In this document: one piece after another, positions 44,880 through 56,000 of the stretch
Layout: each line of letters starts with the position of its first letter
How positions within the stretch are numbered: position 1 is the stretch's first letter
DNA from: Cristatella mucedo
Lineage: Eukaryota; Bryozoa; Phylactolaemata; Cristatellidae
DNA: 64,000 nucleotides
NCBI GenBank assembly: GCA_009760855.2
Contig: WPIO01000029.1
Location: 719,501 to 783,500, forward strand
Reading direction: 5' to 3'
Position numbers and translations under genes: made by a program
The notes under the pieces: generated by a model
Databases searched by the model: none
What the model was told of the DNA's origin: nothing
The model's input: only the letters and a program-made list of their open reading frames with translations

Positions 44880-45730
44880 GACTATTCTGCAGCGATCCAC
44901 TGCAATCGACTGCAGAGGCCCGGGCCAATAGCGCAATCTTCCGAAAAACAATAAAAAAGCCGACGCTTGAAGCTCTAATAGTGATTGAACACTGCTCTAA
45001 TTTTCGTTTACAGTGTACTCGCACAATTTCACTACGATTGCCTCAACCATCCCGACGCAATGCACTGCAATCGACTGCAACGGCCAAGGGCAATACCGCA
45101 ATCCACAAGATTTCTTTACAAAATGCACCGAAATCGGCTTCTCAATGCACCCATTTTGAATGCATATTACAAAGCCCACTGTTTAAAGTGCAACGGTATC
45201 ATTTTAATCAGTGTCGCTCGTACAATCTCGGGTAATGGGTGGCAATCTACGGCAACGGTTCAGCTCAGCTCAGTGGTTTATTGCTGCTTCGAGAAGCAGC
45301 AATAAACCACAATCCGTGGCAAGTCGACAACAAATTGGCTTCGCGAAGCTCCAACTGTCACTGCATTTAACATTCATGGTGTCAAGCTATTTTGCATGTT
45401 GATTGTCAACAATTCACGGCAATTAACAGCAATGGCACGGGCTAATACCACAATCCGGGGCTAATCGGCGAGAAATCGGCTGTTGGAAGCTCCAATTCTC
45501 ATTCCACGCAGCATCTCACTGCGTGCGCACATACTTTCAACCCACTCTGTGCGTTCAATTTCGGGCAATGCATAGTAATCGACGGCGTTGGCTCGGGCTT
45601 ACGTATCTCAGCGAACTGTGTTTAAAGTGCAACTACATCCTTTCAACCAATCACGCACGTACAATTGCGAGCAATGAATGACAACCGACAGCAATGGTCC
45701 CGGCCAATACCTCAACCTATGGCCAATCGA
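44880..45730. repeat. Degenerate satellite-like tandem repeat
   Basis: A motif of the type CACTGCAATCGACTGCAACG, then GCCAATACCGCAATC and GAAGCTCCAA, recurs at about 44897, 45060, 45241, 45415, 45567 and 45673, spaced roughly 105-180 bp. An inverted unit lies at about 44165-44215. Units are diverged. I see no coding signal. Confidence 0.65.
45273..45310. repeat. Perfect 18-bp palindrome with 2-base loop
   Basis: Arm GTGGTTTATTGCTGCTTC (45273-45290) is exactly complementary to 45293-45310, separated by GA. It replaces the expected satellite sequence within one unit. Confidence 0.92.
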
Positions 45731-45884
45731 CGAGCCCAGTCTGTTGAAAGGACTGCCAATGCAATGCCGCCTCGCACGTTTATACCAATTTAAGAAGAAC
45801 TCGTGGTTCTCGCAGGCGCGTAGATGCAGTAAACCAGATACTTGCTGACGTGCTAACAACAGCAGGAAATCAAAATGACATATT

Positions 45885-46250
45885 TACAATAATAATAATG
45901 CACTTGATAAAGCGCCCTCAGAGAACTCAATCTCTTTCTAGGCATTTTACATTTGCTGCAAAGGGAAACGCGACTGAATGGTGAGTAATATCATACTTGA
46001 TAAACAACGTGAATAACATGTTTAGGGGTGACATCACAGGGTCAGCATGCAAGTGTGGTTAGTGGTAGCATACACAGTGTATAAGCATACACACGCATAA
46101 GCACATGAAGGACAAATCACAGGGACCCACTAAATGCTGTCCTAGATAGGTGTGTCTTTAAGTTCTTTTTAAACGTGGTCAAGTTCGGGCATGTTCTGAC
46201 GCAAGTCGGGAGTGAGTTCCAGGTCTTGGGGCATACACATTTCGCATAAC
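45885..46250 (-). mobile_element. LINE family A, 3' end
   Basis: It shares TGATAAAGCGCCCTCAGAG, CATTTTACATTTGCTGC and CAGGGTCAGCATGCAAG with the copy at 48735. Minus orientation. Confidence 0.75.
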
Positions 46251-46355
46251 ATTAATCGAACACTTCATGGACCAACGAGCTGAAGAAACCGACATTAGTT
46301 AACATTAGACAACAAAGTACGTAGGTCGGCATTCCCAACAAATGCACCTGGCTTG

Positions 46356-47387
46356 CTATTCGCTATTTTCGATTTCAGCGGCGTAATCCTGCGAAATATA
46401 GTCGGTGGCGATTTTGGCAAGGTTCTTTCCGCGTGGCCTTTCCTCTGCGGAGGAATCTGGCGCAAAGTTCGCGAAGCATATAAATTTCACTAATGACAAG
46501 GCAATCGCGAGGTCCGCGTCATCGACTTCACGAGCGGCTCTTGACCGGGCCACCTCGACGAGAATGGTGTTGACATTTCTCACCTCAGCGTCGCCTCGCT
46601 TGCTGCACGTCCTCGAACCGCCAGGAAATCTGGTCACCTCGACGATGAAGCGCAGACGGCGGCGTTTCTGTTGCCAAGCGTCTTTGCGGGTCGCCGCTCG
46701 AAGGCCGGGCGACTGCGGCGAACTCTATAACAAGCCGCTCCGGCGCAGTCGCCACCTAGCGGCGCAGAGGAAGCCCTAGCTCGGCGTCGACCGCTTGAGA
46801 TGCCGCCGCTCTTTCTCGTCTCTACGCTGGCTCAGGCTGCTCGCTCGGTTCTATGCGTTTGTAAGACATCTGCGACGTCGGGGCGTTTGCAGGCGAGCGA
46901 TCCGCACCGGCTTTTGGCGAAGCTTCGTCGCCTTCGCCGAAAGTCGCCGATTGCCGCTGCTGCTGCCGCTGCTGCTGCCGCTGCTGCTGCCGCTGCGGTA
47001 CCGCTTCCAAGCGGCGATCGAGCGAGCGTTCACCGTCGCCCCTCAGGTCTGCGACGTCGTCTGCGGCGTTCTCACTACACAGTCCCGTCGCTGCTGCGAC
47101 CGACACAGCGGCTGCTGTGCGAGCCGGAAGCGGACGCCAGAGCGCGACGCTGCCCGACCGGGCGCCACTAGGGCGTGAGCGGCTTCCGCGTGCCGCCGCG
47201 CAGCGGTCCGCGCGCTGAGCCGGCGACTCGCGAGGGCTTCGCCTCTGCGATCGACCAGGACGCGTTGAACTGGGCTCCTCGTCGGCGTCGAACAAAGCCA
47301 CGCGCTCGACGAGCGAGGCACCGGCGCGCGCTTCTTCCCTCGCGGTGGCGTCCGTCGCCGCTGGTCGTCTTCACTTGCTCAGCCGCA

Positions 47388-47418
<31 letters not shown>

Positions 47419-48030
47419 TTTCGCGAGCACTCGCCTCTTTCGCGATGGCAGTCGCGCTCGGCGGCGACCAGTCTGCGGTCCCGGCCTGGCTGCGGCCACC
47501 GTGTGCGGTCGCGGCCTCCCGATAATTGGCGGCCTGCCTGGGCCGCCATCGCGCTGCCGGGCGATGGACGAGGCTCAGCCTGGCGTCGCGCTTGTCGCGA
47601 TCGAGACGCGCTAAGCGGTCTGTGCGGCGGCGCTGACCGCCAATCGAGCAATCGCCCAGGCAGGCGCCGCCTGGATCGTGAACGCCCTCTGGCATCGATG
47701 CATACAGCACCGATTTTGCACTCACTGTACGTTTACAGACTTAGACCAAGCTGTAGCTTGAATGCTCTGGCGGCACGCACGCGACGTTACGGACACCGAG
47801 GCGCTTCAACCGCCGTGTATTCGGCTGGCGCTGGCGGCGAAACGTACGCGCGGCCGCTCACCGCTCCGACCGCGTTCCAACTGCCCTCCGCGTCCGCTCG
47901 CCCCATCCTGCGTGCCACAGACGGGCTTCGTAGCGGCAAGGGCGAGCGAGCTCGGCCCGCTACGCCGCTTCAAGGGCGAGCCAGCGTGCAGCGGCTGTGC
48001 ACTGGCACGCACTGTTAGAACACACAGGCT
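46356..48030. other. CpG-rich block with unassigned ORFs
   Basis: This 1.7-kb block is far richer in G+C and CpG than its surroundings and contains (CCG)n at 47389-47418 and (GCTGCTGCC)n at 46953-46997. Open frames occur on both strands: minus about 46730-46356 (RFIVEVTRFPGGSRTCSKRG, ending IENSE), minus 47301-46822 (with QQQRQQQR), minus 47725-47168 (poly-Ala) and plus 47503-48018. I recognise no family in any of them. High G+C makes chance ORFs likely. It may be a CpG island marking a promoter or first exon of an unrecognised gene, since both neighbours start elsewhere. Confidence 0.55.
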
Positions 48031-48109
48031 AGGCTTACTTAACTGGCTGTGCTACAACAACGTAGCAGTCATGTGTGGCCGCTTTTAAGCTGTTCAAAAG
48101 AGCATGCTG

Positions 48110-49840
48110 TCCAGAAATTAGAAGGCAATTTTTGCAAACTGTGATAACCATAACTTGAACCTGGCAGGAGTTAATGCTACAAGTCAAGATTCCGTTGTCA
48201 TTACCTTTTTTGGAAAAAAGAGAGCGCCTACTTATCCTTGTCAAGATCAACTCTGAGGTGGGAAGAACTGAAGAAAGTTTTAGCCATCACTGTCAAACGT
48301 GACTGTGCAGCAAAATGGAGTGCAAGAGTGGAGGCCGTGAAAATTATCAATGATGGACTAAACAACATTGGAAGTCTTTTGGAGCTTGTGGAACACTTGA
48401 AACAAGAAGCGAAGCTGGCACTCTCCTACATTGTATTTTGAACTTTTAACTTTTTGGCAGTGTTGCCAATTTGGTACAATATCTTAAGGAAGATCAACCG
48501 AGTTCGGAAAAGACTGGAAGATCCAAAGATGAACTTCAAAGACGCCTCTTGCGACATCCAATCTCTTTAGATTGAGTTGTCAAGACTTCGAGATGACCTG
48601 TGCCGGGAATCACAGATAGATGCCAAAAGGAGATGTGAGTTGTGGGGAGTTGCAGGTTAAACGGAGAATCCGCCCAAGGACGCAAGTGTCTGGAGAACTT
48701 TCTCGAGATGTTGATCTCGCGGCACAGAAGGATATTTAATAATAATAATAATAATTCACTTGATAAAGCGCCCTCAGAGAACCTAATCTCTCTCTAGGCG
48801 CTTTACATTTGCTGTAAAGTGAAATGTAATTGAATGGTAAGTAAAATCATGCTTGAAAAACAAACGAAATGAATAATATGGTTAGGGGTGACATGCACAG
48901 GGTCAGCATGCAAATGTGGCTAGTGGCAGCATGCACAGTGTCAGCACGCATAAGCACATCAAAGACGAATCACAGGGACCCACTAAATGCTGTCCTAAAT
49001 AGGTGTGTTTTTAGGTTCCTTTTAAATGTGGTCAGGTCAGGGGATGTTCTGATGCAGGTCGGGAGGCAGTTCCAGGCTTTGGGAGCATATGAACTAAATG
49101 CACGGTCTCCAAAGGATTTAAGGTTTGTATGAGGTATTTGTAGGCTATTGGATTCCGAAAAGCGAGTGGTACGATGCTTGGCCTGATGGGGTAGTATATC
49201 TGACAGATAGGCTGGAGCCATAGAATGAAGGGACCCAAAAGTGAGCGACAAAACCTTGAAGTCAATCCGTTGCTTGACTGGTAGCCTTCAAGAATCACGA
49301 AGGTCAGCATAGACATAGATCTCCGAGAAAAAATTACAACTAGGTTTTCCCGGCTCACATAACTTGGTGCCAAATTTGGTTTCTTGTTGGACATTGAGAA
49401 GCTTTTGAGGACACTTTACCTGACCAAACTCCGCCAGCAATGTTGGATGCTTCTATTGCTCAGACATTGATGGAACAGAGCTGTACAACGAAATATGCGA
49501 CTGCAAAATGCTTTTTGCCACACACTACGAGTCGGTACTTAAGACACCACTGGAACTCCGGAACTCGTGTCTTTCATTGTCAGTTACGGAGAAGATGCGT
49601 TTCCTTATTTGAGAGTTGCCTTGCAAATCTCCCCACCGTGGCTGTATCATTTGTCAGTTGAGAACGTTGCTTTAGCAAGCTGAAGGTAACACTGTCTTAT
49701 CTGAGAGGATCGACGGGGTTAGATCAACTCTCGAGTTGGCCTAGTTAAGCAGAAAGAAACACTGGAAAATATTGACTTTCAAATTGCAATAGACCAGTTC
49801 TCCACGTTCAATGCCAGGGAAATAAGTTAAAGCTGTGATA
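48110..49840 (+). pseudogene. hAT-family transposase relic, split by a LINE
   Basis: The left part encodes STLRWEELKKVL, AAKWSARVEAVKIINDG, then in another frame LPIWYNILRKINRVRKRLED, the order seen in hAT/ZMYM1-like transposases. After the nested LINE the right part resumes with ITKVSIDIDLREKITTRFSR and AKFGFLLDIEKLL, and ends with LPTVAVSFVS and RCFSKLKVTLSYLR, the hAT dimerisation segment. Stops and frameshifts show it is dead. Terminal inverted repeats were not located. Domestication looks unlikely given the breaks. Confidence 0.75.
48735..49290 (-). mobile_element. LINE family A, best-preserved 3' copy
   Basis: The minus strand encodes LTFGSLHSMAPAYLSDILP, NLKSFGDRAFSSYAPKAWN, CLPTCIRTSPDLTTFKRNLK and THLFRTAFSGSL: the C-terminus of a CR1/L2-like reverse transcriptase. 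A 3' UTR and an (ATT)n tail follow at 48739. It is 5'-truncated and nested inside the hAT relic. It is the best reference copy in the window for family A. Confidence 0.85.
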
Positions 49841-50690
49841 GCTACCTTGTACCTTTACTATAGTTAATGAAACTTGCTCGACTCGATATGTATGCTTGTT
49901 TTTTGCACTTCTTCTGATAAAGCTATTTTGCAGCAATTTTCGACAAGGGGATGGGCATCATTTGTAACTTTGTCCCCGGGCGCCAAAAGGTCTCGCTACG
50001 CCTCTGGGCCACGGCAGTAAAGCAGAGGTTCGCAGTAAAATTGGCAAGTGGCAATCTGTAGCAGACCGACGGCCATGCCAATCTTTTTGATGCCATTCTT
50101 CCTTGAGCCGAGGCTACCTCTACACCAAATAGTCGCTGGCTCCTCAGCATCGAGATCTTACCGCTGTTCGGAGTGAGACACCAGATACAACTGAGTATGG
50201 TAAACATCAGTTTGCACTCACTTTGTCCGAACGCTAAAGAAACTGACAAATGACTGTAGCGCTCAACGGCGACAATAGGCACAGCTGGTAAAAAAAGCAC
50301 TACAAAATCTAACCGCTGGTAAATTATAGCAGCAACCTTTGTGTATTGTTTTGCATGCAACCGTGCAGATTATTACTTTGTGCTTAAAATCAACGGCGTG
50401 ACAAGCTTAAAATTGACGATGCAAACGCCTCTTGTGCTTACTGCTCTCCCAATACTCGAAATAATGAAATTAAGCGTATGTTGGTTAAGAAAGAGAAAGG
50501 ATTTTGTTACCCCAAGCTCTCTATTATACGTCAGATTCGCGGCTTGGTGGAATGTTCAGCATGGGTGATGTAAACCAGAGGTTTTCCGTTTCTGTCAGCT
50601 TTGATGTCTGAGGTTGATACGTCCTATCTGACGGCATACTTTCCAGATTTTGGCGATTTGGCCGATCCTATAACATTGATGGTCATAAAG
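49841..50690. other. Intergenic stretch, nothing recognised
   Basis: A 145-codon minus-strand ORF (50360-49923, starting MHAKQYTKVAAIIYQR) is the longest frame. It has some hydrophobic character but no motif I know and no splice context, so I do not call it a gene. Confidence 0.4.
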
Positions 50691-50699
50691 GTAGATAGA

Positions 50700-51033
50700 C
50701 AGTGTGTGTGCTGTGTGTGCCTGCGGCTTCTGCTGTTGTAATCAGCGATGCCTCCCGACACTAATGCATGCCTCACCTGCGACCAATAGTTAAGTCATTG
50801 ACACAGCACTGCCTACTCCTCACCTTCGGCCAGTAGTAAAGCCATTGACGTAGCGCTGTGTCGGGCCACTAATTTATGAGATATTTCTTGACGTCTGCTG
50901 CGATTCATCGAGCTCTAATGTAAGCTTGTACGCGTTGAGAGTAATAAAGAGAGAGTCTCGTTTACCGCTCACGTCCTCGCTTCTGTCTCCGTGAAAATCC
51001 GCAAGAACTGCAGCGGCCGGAGCTACTGTAACA
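50700..51033 (+). mobile_element. Candidate solo LTR
   Basis: Features suggesting an LTR are AATAAA at 50943-50948 followed by a GTCTCG/CTTCTGTCTCC segment, a terminal CTGTAACA (to 51033), and an imperfect tandem duplication upstream (50771-50811 and 50818-50860, sharing CCTCACCT, AAG(T/C)CATTGAC and AGC(A/G)CTG), as in U3 enhancers. The left edge and target-site duplication could not be fixed and no internal coding region was found. Confidence 0.35.
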
Positions 51034-51104
51034 CAACATATGACGGACTTACGAATTGATCTTTAGAGAAATGGGAAAGTCTGAGAGCGAGAGGGAGAGC
51101 AAGC

Positions 51105-51352
<248 letters not shown>

Positions 51353-51399
51353 GAGACAGAGAGACATAGACAGACAGATCGACCGACACACAGACAGGC

Positions 51400-52306
51400 A
51401 GAGACACCGAGAGACAGAGACAGGGAAACAGATACGGAGAGACGGAGAAACAGAGAGACAGAGAACGCATTTTCAAATGTAATGATGACTGAGGCATGAG
51501 GGCCATCTCTGCAGGAATGCCAAATGACCTCAGCGGTCCCGACTGGGCGGTTTCACTAATTATTGGGCGGGGCAGTGGTTGGGTCTGTGCGTGTATTGGG
51601 CTGGGCATAGCTGCAGGTTTGCTGTCGGCGACTCGTGAGGCCAAACGCATACACTCTTCTCTGATCGCTATTGTGTGCCAGCACATATGAGACATTTTTG
51701 TCACCGAGAGACTATGATCGAGTAAAGCAAAAGCCTCATCCAGTAAGTACTTAGCGGATGATAGGATGGGCAGGCATCATGGGAAACGCCGCCCATCGTG
51801 TTCGGTTGGGCGTCCGGTTGGGCGTTCCGTTGCCGGCGTTGCACGCTCGGTGGAAACTGAGGCTGTGTCACCCAAGATCGTGGCACTAAAGGAAGAGATC
51901 GTAAGGCAGTTCTCAGAAAGCATCTGCGAGAGCTCTATCTAGTGTGCTGCTGTACCTTTCGGTTAATGCCTTGCAATGTTAGTCGCCGCTTGGTGTCGAT
52001 GAATGCGACCTGGTGCGCTTTTGGCTTTGCATAGCTGCATGGCTCATCTACTCGCTCCACTGTCCTCGATTCTTTTTATTGTATATTTGGGATCTAGAAA
52101 ATCGTGAGCTGTTAGGGCTCGTCGAAGCCGCTTGACGAGCCCCGTGTGTCGTTGGCAGTTTGCAGTCCACATGTGTTTGCCTTGGGACATCCGTTACGTC
52201 GCTACGTCCTCGCGACCTGTTGGTTTACCTCCCTTATAGTAGAGGGGGTGGCAATTGCATAGAAAGGTGGCTATAGCAACGGTTAGCGCTCAGCTCCACC
52301 GACAGG
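51400..52306 (+). promoter_or_regulatory. Upstream region of the GALNT gene
   Basis: No coding signal was recognised. The right end probably contains the GALNT transcription start and a non-coding first exon ending at the donor near 52306. No TATA box was assigned. Confidence 0.3.
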
Positions 52307-52927
52307 GTAAGTTTCATTGTCGAATCGCGTACTTATAAAGACAGACATGTGGGCATCGAGTGCATCTAATCAACTTAATCGTGTAGCCGCCTCGTCGTTT
52401 CTGGATTTCCGAAAATTATTTCCCTGTTAGAAGCTTGGGGTTTGTTACGGGCAAGGATTTACGTGACCAAAGTGCTTACAAGTATTTATTAGCAGCCGAG
52501 GTAACTAGCTCGTTACGGATACAGTTTAGCACCATACGTGGCTTCGACTTATTAACTTGTTAGTTGACGACTAGTGTAGCGGTCGATTCATGAACAAACG
52601 AACGGTGACCCTATGTCACGCCGAACGCTCTGTCTGTCTTCAGCATTAAACTTCGGCTCGTATTTTCTGCACAATAGTGCCACGATGGAGCTGGATTGTA
52701 CAACGAAATTCGAGACATAAGTTTTCACTTGAGTGAGTAAATGTACCTCCATTCTAGGTGGCCAGACGTATTTTAAGCATTTTGAAAAAAGCAACTCACT
52801 TGCTTCGCTCACGGCATTGTGACAGAATTCTCTGTTAATATCTGCAGGACTATGCATTCCATCTAGCCAAGATTTTTGCATTGAAATCCATTTGGCTCAA
52901 GTGTCGGCTGCATTTGTATTGTTCTAG
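52307..52927 (+). other. Probable 5' UTR intron of the GALNT gene
   Basis: A strong donor (CAGG|GTAAGTTT, GT at 52307) and a pyrimidine-rich acceptor (TTGTTCTAG ending 52927) flank this stretch, just before the first coding exon. This suggests a non-coding first exon ending near 52306 and a promoter further left. The interval itself shows no coding signal. Inferred from splice consensus only. Confidence 0.4.
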
Positions 52928-53040
52928 AACTTCGAGACTAAGACCCCACATATTGTAGCTAGCATTGCCCATCGTCGGTCCATATGTGCAGTTTCTACCT
53001 TGGGCAACGCTGTAGACGTCTGGCTTCGGGCGAAGGCCGG

Positions 53041-56000
53041 ATGGCCAGCTTTTTCGTCAGAAGGAAGCGACTGCTTGTAAGACTAGTCATCGGAGCCGGC
53101 CTGCTATGGCTGCTGTTTGCATCTGTCAAGCTGAGCGTGGATAGGAGCAAGTCCGAATACGACTTTGACTACAAGGCTGCTGGTGGTGAGGCGATCGATC
53201 ACCACAAGCCCAGGTTTGTGGCCCCTCCCGGTGAGGAAGGTCAGGCAGCTGCTGGGCTTGCAGTCAACGTCAAGGTCACCGTGGCTCGAATGCTGGAGCG
53301 GCCGCTGCAGAGAGTCATAGACAGCATAGGAAACAACGCCGCGCTCAACATACCCGCACCGAATGTTAAAACTCAGTGGACAACAGTGGATGTGAACGCA
53401 CCTGGTATGTGCCCTGCGCTTGTCTCCTGCTGCTAGGAGCTTCACCGACGATGCTACGCTAGCGGATCCGCAGCGACTGGCACGACTTCGGGGCGCGCGG
53501 TGGCGTAGTAGTAGACAGCTGAGTATTTGCTTTCGTGCCTTTGCTGGCTGCCAATCGCTGGGCTGGCGGCTGGACCCAGGAGGCCGACACTGCCTGCCTT
53601 TGTTGGTACTCTGCCAACTGGAATCCGTTGAAATGGTAAGCACCAGGCCGCAGAACAAAAAGTCTTCCAATGCAGGCCATCAAAATGTGCTCGCAGTTTC
53701 CAGGAGGATCCACGAAAAGGAGGTGGTGGTTTTTTACTTTCACGTACAGTTGTGCACTGCTAAGCTGCTGGTAAAGGTGAAGAGCCGGTGGTCAAGCCGG
53801 TGGCTGCCATTCAGAGGTAGCTGGTGCTGATGCAAATTTTACGCACAGCTTACGGAAACGCCGGCTGTACGACAGTCGGCTCCTATAGATAGGCTTAGGC
53901 ATGCCGGGATCTGAGATGATCAGCCCGGCCTGTCGTGGCTGCAGTGACTGTAATACAACATGCAGAGTGTACCGTATGCGCCGTGGTCGTTACAGCCCAG
54001 CAGTTCTCTCACCCTGCGTGCCCTCACCGACTGCTTGCCGGTCAAGGGCACGGAGCGGAGTTGCTGCCCGTATTAAGCCAAGGGGTCAGGCTTTTCACCT
54101 TGTCTGCTGCCCCGAGTCAGGAGGGCTCAGGCGAATGCCTCTGGGCTTCGACTGGCTAACCGAAGGAACTGGGCCCTTGCCTGACCCTACACCTCCCCTA
54201 GAGGTGAGCTAGCGTGTCCTTGGTAGAAGTCTTCTGCTTTTTTGGGCATTGCCGTGTCATTCAGCCATTGCTGCGACCTTTTGGATTCTAGCTAGTTTTA
54301 GCCCTAATTAAGTCTTGCACTGACCCACTAATGGGGACCAAGATTTGCCTCCATGGTGAAATGGCTGGTTGGCTGTCATTGCCGTGGTAGGGAGATGGCG
54401 ATAGGCAGTTGGCAAGCAACGGCCGAAATCTGCTGCTCTTCATTCTTTGTCATCTGCGTGCCAAACTCTTGGCAGCCACTGAGTTCAGCAAGGGTAGCTG
54501 GCTGAATGATTAGTTCCCGTGGTGGTTACTCGTAAGCCTGGAGGCAGCTTCGGATGTCCTGGCCGGCAGGCGTTCGACCGCTCAAAGTTATGAAAGTTGA
54601 TCCCCGAGTTAAAACTGCCCTTGGATTCCTAGGATTTATGTCTAGTTACTGGCATGCTAGTGTGGGCTTGCCTCACTTGTGACTCCATTGCTGTCAATCG
54701 CCGCGAGGTATCGCCCTCGGCTGCTATTTTTTTTTACTGGGCTCTTACCAACGCCGTATCTCTGATGTGGTGACTGCGGTTTACTTGATAAACCACCGCT
54801 TTCCACTCGCAATCTTCGACTAATAGGAAAATCGGGAGAACCTAGTTGGTCATCTGGCCATGGATCCAAATCCGTGCTTCTTTTTTGGCAAGGGTCGAAC
54901 GATGGCCAATATGAAGAATGGCTATCGAGTGAGGCTGTGAAAATCTGCGCCATTTCTTGAACTAACGTTCTCCACCGTCGATCGCCAGAAAGATAATGTG
55001 TGCTGCTTGCAAATGCTTTTCGCTCGTCGTGAGTTTAGTTGCAGCCGTCCATCCGGGCGCTGGCCACTGGTGCATGGCTTCCGTGCTTGCGTGCGTGCGT
55101 GCAGCACGCTGGCTTCGCTTGCCTGACCCACACTCGCAAGCTCCTGCGAGCGTGCTGTCGTCGTGTTGGCTTGAGCACGCGAGTGCACACGCCTCGGCAG
55201 ATTGAGGAGGAGCGCTTGCTTGCTTGCCTGCCTGCTTGCCTGCCTGCTTGCCTGCCGGTGGTGCCATGTTGCTCTCAGGGGGCCGTAGCAAGAGCGCAGC
55301 TTGGTTGCAGGCGAGCAGGGCCGAGCTGTCGAGATTAACAAAGAACAGCTGTCGCCCGAGGAGAGACGCAAGTACGACCAGGGCTTTGCGGACAATGCCT
55401 TCAACCAGTATGCCAGCGACATGATGTCACTTCATCGCAGCCTTCCCGACGTGCGCGATGAAGAGTAAGTGAGAGCTTGCTCTTTCTCTGAGCTGTCTGG
55501 CTCTGCACGCGCCCTCTTACTCCTCCCGCGCGCGCTCTCTCTCGGCGCGCCCTCCTTCCCTCTCCCCTCCCACTGGGTCCCGCACTGGGCCTCGGCCTTC
55601 TTCTTCTTCTTCCCTCTCCCCTGGGCACTCGCAGCTCCCGTGTGTGCGTGCTCTGGCTGAGCGTGCTAATGCTCTGCATGCTCTGGCCGCACAGTGTTCT
55701 CTAGATTAATGCGTTCTAGCTGTCGGTATTAGTAGCGAGATCTCGTATTGCTCATAATGCGAGGTGCAGCCTGCAATGAAAGGCCTGCAGTGACTCGTTG
55801 GATGTCGTGCTGGTGCCGCGTTATATCGCGTTCCATTTTCATCTCATTCATCTTGGGTTTAGCTTTGATGGTGGACGTGTCCGTGGATGGTGGACGTGTC
55901 TGCTTCCAACGGCACTGCTGGCCTAGTTCCGTGCATCTGGTGCTCGCGCCAGTCAGTTTTGGGCTCTGCTGCCACAAGCGAGCTCTAAGTGTGAAGCTGC

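Noticed and set aside
49923-50360. 145-codon minus-strand ORF
   Set aside because: No recognised motif, no splice or poly(A) context, and it sits in a transposon-rich interval.
54590-54660. Possible gypsy-like polymerase fragment ([14 protein letters not shown])
   Set aside because: The resemblance covers only about 14 residues and neighbouring frames give no supporting RT or RNase H motifs.
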